A DNA stretch of 7,841 nt, taken from contig JAPPMR010000055.1 of NCBI GenBank assembly GCA_028818995.1, positions 1-7,841 of the forward strand, in the 5' to 3' direction. The position numbers and the translations under genes are program-made. The stretch is from Candidatus Poribacteria bacterium (GTDB lineage Bacteria; Poribacteria; WGA-4E; WGA-3G). The notes under the pieces are model-generated. The model was not told the DNA's origin. It was given only the letters and a program-made list of their open reading frames with translations, and did not search any database. Positions 5,876 to 7,841 of the stretch are shown here, piece after piece (the first letter of the stretch is position 1; each line of letters opens with the position of its first letter).

Positions 5876-5881
5876 AGGAGG
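5876..5881 (+). promoter_or_regulatory. strong ribosome binding site of the TIM-barrel gene
   Basis: AGGAGG is a full Shine-Dalgarno core, 5 nt before the ATG at 5887, and fixes that start. Confidence 0.8.
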
Positions 5882-5886
5882 AAAAC

Positions 5887-6801
5887 ATGGCAAAAAAATT
5901 GTCAATTGGAAGTTGGGCTTACGCATTTGGACCTTATGAAGATAACCCCGTTCCGTTCGACGATGTTGTTAAACGGCTCGGAGAACTTGAATTTGACGGG
6001 ATTGAAATCGGGGCTTTTAAACCGCATATTGACATCAACGATTATCCGATGAAAAGTGATCGAGACGCTGTCAAAGGCTTAATTAGTTATTATGGCTTGG
6101 AAGTATCTGGCTTAGCAGCAGATTTCTGGTCACATCCCGGTCCTGCAACGGACGAAGCACAAGAGGATGATAAATACTATAAACTATTCAAAGAGAATCT
6201 CCAGCTTGCACTTGATCTCGGTTCACCTTCAATACGCGTAGACACTGTTACCGATGCTGAAGAAGAAATTGAAGGTGTTGATCGGGAGAAAGCATGGGAT
6301 CGCATTGTGTCTCTATGGAGACGTTGTGCCCAAGTTGCAGAAGACCACGGTGTTTTGATGCTGTGGGAATTTGAACCGGGATTCATGTTTAACAAACCGA
6401 GCGACATTATTAACATGCCAAAGGCTGTGGATCATCCAAATTTCAAGGTTATGTTTGATACATGCCACGCACAGATGTGTGCAACTGTTGGGTCTCGACA
6501 GGTCGGTGAAAAGGAAACACTTGGCGAAAATGGGGTGATTGAACTTGCGCGGCAACTCAAAGGAGAAATCGGGCACTTCCATCTAATCGACTCCGACAAC
6601 TCACTTCACGATGACCATACCAGCACACACGCGCCTTTCGGAGATGGTGTATTGGACTTTGACGCAATTATCCCTATCATCATGGATGAAACCGGATACG
6701 ATGGGGAATGGTTCTCAATTGATCTCTGTTTCTGGCCAAACGCATGGGATGTTACTGAAGACGCTAAGAAATTCCTTACTCCTTATTTAGAGCGGTATTA
6801 A
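5887..6801 (+). CDS. sugar phosphate isomerase/epimerase family protein (xylose-isomerase-like TIM barrel)
   Basis: 304 residues, a normal length for the family. It opens with LSIGSWAYAFG and LGELEFDGIEIGAF (31-44), the first strands of an AP-endonuclease-2/xylose-isomerase TIM barrel. Likely metal ligands are E161 or E163 in LWEFEPGF, D191 and H194 in MFDTCHA, and H230 or H232 in GHFHLIDSD. The last ligand, usually Glu, appears to be replaced by D279 in WFSIDLCFW. Relatives isomerise or epimerise sugars, sugar phosphates, inosose or hydroxypyruvate in the cytoplasm; the substrate cannot be told from sequence alone. The protein is acidic and has no signal peptide. It has a strong ribosome binding site and is followed after 52 nt by a small gene and then nadC, which may be co-transcribed. 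Such enzymes are often present in many copies in genomes of this kind, for use of diverse sugars. Confidence 0.85.
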   Translation: MAKKLSIGSWAYAFGPYEDNPVPFDDVVKRLGELEFDGIEIGAFKPHIDINDYPMKSDRDAVKGLISYYGLEVSGLAADFWSHPGPATDEAQEDDKYYKLFKENLQLALDLGSPSIRVDTVTDAEEEIEGVDREKAWDRIVSLWRRCAQVAEDHGVLMLWEFEPGFMFNKPSDIINMPKAVDHPNFKVMFDTCHAQMCATVGSRQVGEKETLGENGVIELARQLKGEIGHFHLIDSDNSLHDDHTSTHAPFGDGVLDFDAIIPIIMDETGYDGEWFSIDLCFWPNAWDVTEDAKKFLTPYLERY

Positions 6802-6821
6802 GAATTTTCGAGAGCAGAAAT

Positions 6822-6842
6822 GGCGCGGTTCCAAACTGCGCC
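6822..6842. repeat. GGCGCGGTT palindrome, second member of the family
   Basis: GGCGCGGTT (6822-6830) and AACTGCGCC (6834-6842) form a 9-bp stem with one G-T wobble around CCA. It is followed by TAC, as the 2496-2517 element is followed by CCTTAC. Both share TGGCG-n-GGTT and AAC-nn-CGCC. It sits 20 nt before the GTG at 6863, between two genes, and could lower read-through or simply be an inserted repeat. Confidence 0.6.
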
Positions 6843-6862
6843 TACTAAATTAGGTGGCAGCC

Positions 6863-7318
6863 GTGAAGAGAGGAAAGAAGCCGAAAAAACGGAAGCGAGG
6901 TGCGGCATCTCGCGCACGGATACGAGAGAATCTCGCCTGGGAACGAGCCAATGAAATTTATCGGCAGGAACGAGAGCGCAAACTGCAGCGACTCAAGGAA
7001 CTTGAAGAAGAAACTCGCGAATGCTATGAACGTGTAGTTGAGAAATATACACTATCAAACGCAGATCGGAACGAGTTAGAGCGAGAGTGGAAACTCGGCT
7101 TAGCTGTCATCGCTGATTACGAAGACGCAACGCCAGAAGATCTTCTTGACCTTGATATACTCTCTTATGATTTGGAACCTATTGATGAACTTTCAGAGGA
7201 ATGGGGAATCACAGAAGCATATTGGCGAGCCAGTTTTGATTTATTAAATGCCCTGGGATTGTCAATGATTAAAATTGATGAAGCAGGAAATATTAACGGA
7301 GAGATAGTCGGTTTTTAA
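6863..7318 (+). CDS. small highly charged protein of unknown function
   Basis: 151 residues from the GTG at 6863. This start is preferred because AGGTGG (6852-6857) lies 5 nt upstream; a GTG at 6854 in the same frame would add three residues but has no ribosome binding site. Residues 1-20 are strongly basic (KRGKKPKKRKRGAASRARIR), suggesting binding to nucleic acid or ribosomes. Residues 21-65 are rich in Glu, Arg and Lys and likely form a coiled coil (RQERERKLQRLKELEEETRE). The C-terminal half is acidic (DYEDATPEDLLDLDILSYD) and ends in a more hydrophobic segment (SFDLLNALGLSMIKIDEAG). No signal peptide or catalytic motif is visible. It lies between a sugar isomerase gene and nadC with short gaps, so it may share their transcript. 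I do not recognise the family; confidence is in the coding call, not the function. Confidence 0.75.
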   Translation: MKRGKKPKKRKRGAASRARIRENLAWERANEIYRQERERKLQRLKELEEETRECYERVVEKYTLSNADRNELEREWKLGLAVIADYEDATPEDLLDLDILSYDLEPIDELSEEWGITEAYWRASFDLLNALGLSMIKIDEAGNINGEIVGF

Positions 7319-7387
7319 AGATGATCGAAATAAACAGAACAGTAATTATTCCGAGTTTAAAACATCTTACGACTCATAGAGTAATAA

Positions 7388-7841
7388 ATGCTTAACCTGC
7401 GCTCATTAGATTCCTTGCTTGAACTTGCTTTTACAGAGGATATTGGTATTGGCGACATAACCACTGAGTCAACTGTGCCACCCACCCAAAAAGGTATAGG
7501 TATACTTCAGGCAAAGAGCGAGGGTATTGTTGCTGGTCTCCCTGTTGCCGAACAGACTTTTAAGAAACTGGATGACACTCTGATCTTTCGTGGTTTGGTA
7601 GAGGATGGTGATGCCGTTACAGCAGGTATGTCTATTGCTGAAGTTCAAGGCAGCGCGAAAACAATTTTAATCGGAGAGCGAACTGCTCTCAACTTCCTTC
7701 AACGCCTCTCTGGCGTAGCGACGTTAACATCAAAATTTGTTAAAGCAGTCGCAGATTACGATGTGAAAATTGTTGATACCCGGAAGACAACTCCAGGTTG
7801 GCGTGCACTTCAGAAATATGCAGTCCGCGTTGGTGGTGGAC
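7388..7841 (+). CDS. nadC: nicotinate-nucleotide pyrophosphorylase (quinolinate phosphoribosyltransferase), partial
   Basis: The first 151 residues are visible; the gene runs off the window, and full-length NadC is about 280 residues. NadC converts quinolinate and phosphoribosyl pyrophosphate to nicotinate mononucleotide, with release of CO2, in de novo NAD synthesis in the cytoplasm. The N-terminal domain shows LAFTEDIGIGDITTEST (13-29), then GIVAGLPVAEQ. The catalytic barrel begins with GERTALNFLQRLSGVATLT (96-114) and the hallmark DTRKTTPGWRALQKYAVRVG (130-149), which carries the Arg and Lys residues that hold the two substrates; the usual following GG-HR lies beyond the edge. A TAA at 7385-7387 closes the frame upstream, so the ATG at 7388 is the start, although only a weak AGAG site precedes it. 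The gap to the preceding gene is 69 nt, consistent with one operon. Confidence 0.95.
   Translation, partial: MLNLRSLDSLLELAFTEDIGIGDITTESTVPPTQKGIGILQAKSEGIVAGLPVAEQTFKKLDDTLIFRGLVEDGDAVTAGMSIAEVQGSAKTILIGERTALNFLQRLSGVATLTSKFVKAVADYDVKIVDTRKTTPGWRALQKYAVRVGGG

Noticed and set aside
1..7841. tRNA or rRNA genes, insertion sequences with transposase, or phage genes
   Set aside because: I found no cloverleaf, no rRNA-like stretch, no transposase motif and no phage protein on either strand.

Overview
The window looks like a piece of chromosome from an uncultured, moderately AT-rich bacterium. My best guess is the candidate phylum Poribacteria or a close relative. That rests on remembered style rather than a search: exported WD40 proteins with nearly identical repeats, family-rich 'sugar phosphate isomerase' TIM barrels, divergent phosphomannose-isomerase-like cupins, and short GGCGnGGTT palindromes between genes. 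All supported genes read on the + strand.

Layout: 1-309 is an upstream region with no convincing gene. 310-2199 encodes a secreted protein built from 14 WD40 repeats, which is exactly two seven-bladed propellers. 2200-3376 is a 1.2 kb region without an intact gene but rich in structure. It holds an inverted repeat just after the WD40 gene, a GGCGAGGTT palindrome, a 14-bp direct repeat with a CRISPR-repeat-like end, two back-to-back hairpins, and a decayed small gene that keeps a very strong ribosome binding site. It ends in a near-consensus sigma70 promoter (TTGACA-17-TAGAAT). 3377-4483 is a type I phosphomannose-isomerase-like cupin protein driven by that promoter. 4559-5776 is a PlsC-type acyltransferase with a long extra C-terminal region. 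5887-6801 is a xylose-isomerase-like TIM barrel enzyme behind a structured leader. 6854/6863-7318 is a small, highly charged protein of unknown function. 7388 to the window end is the start of nadC, which runs off the edge.

How the genes fit together: 3377-5776 may be one transcription unit (75-nt gap, no terminator seen) joining a sugar-phosphate or cupin enzyme to lipid acylation. 5887 onwards may be a second unit (gaps of about 50-70 nt) ending in NAD biosynthesis. No clear pathway unites them, so this looks like ordinary metabolic gene content with interesting intergenic DNA. I found no convincing new multi-gene system. The best leads are the decayed small gene at 2961-3298, the repeated palindrome family, the lone CRISPR-repeat-like element at 2591-2627, the leader hairpin at 5796-5838 and the atypical active site of the cupin protein.
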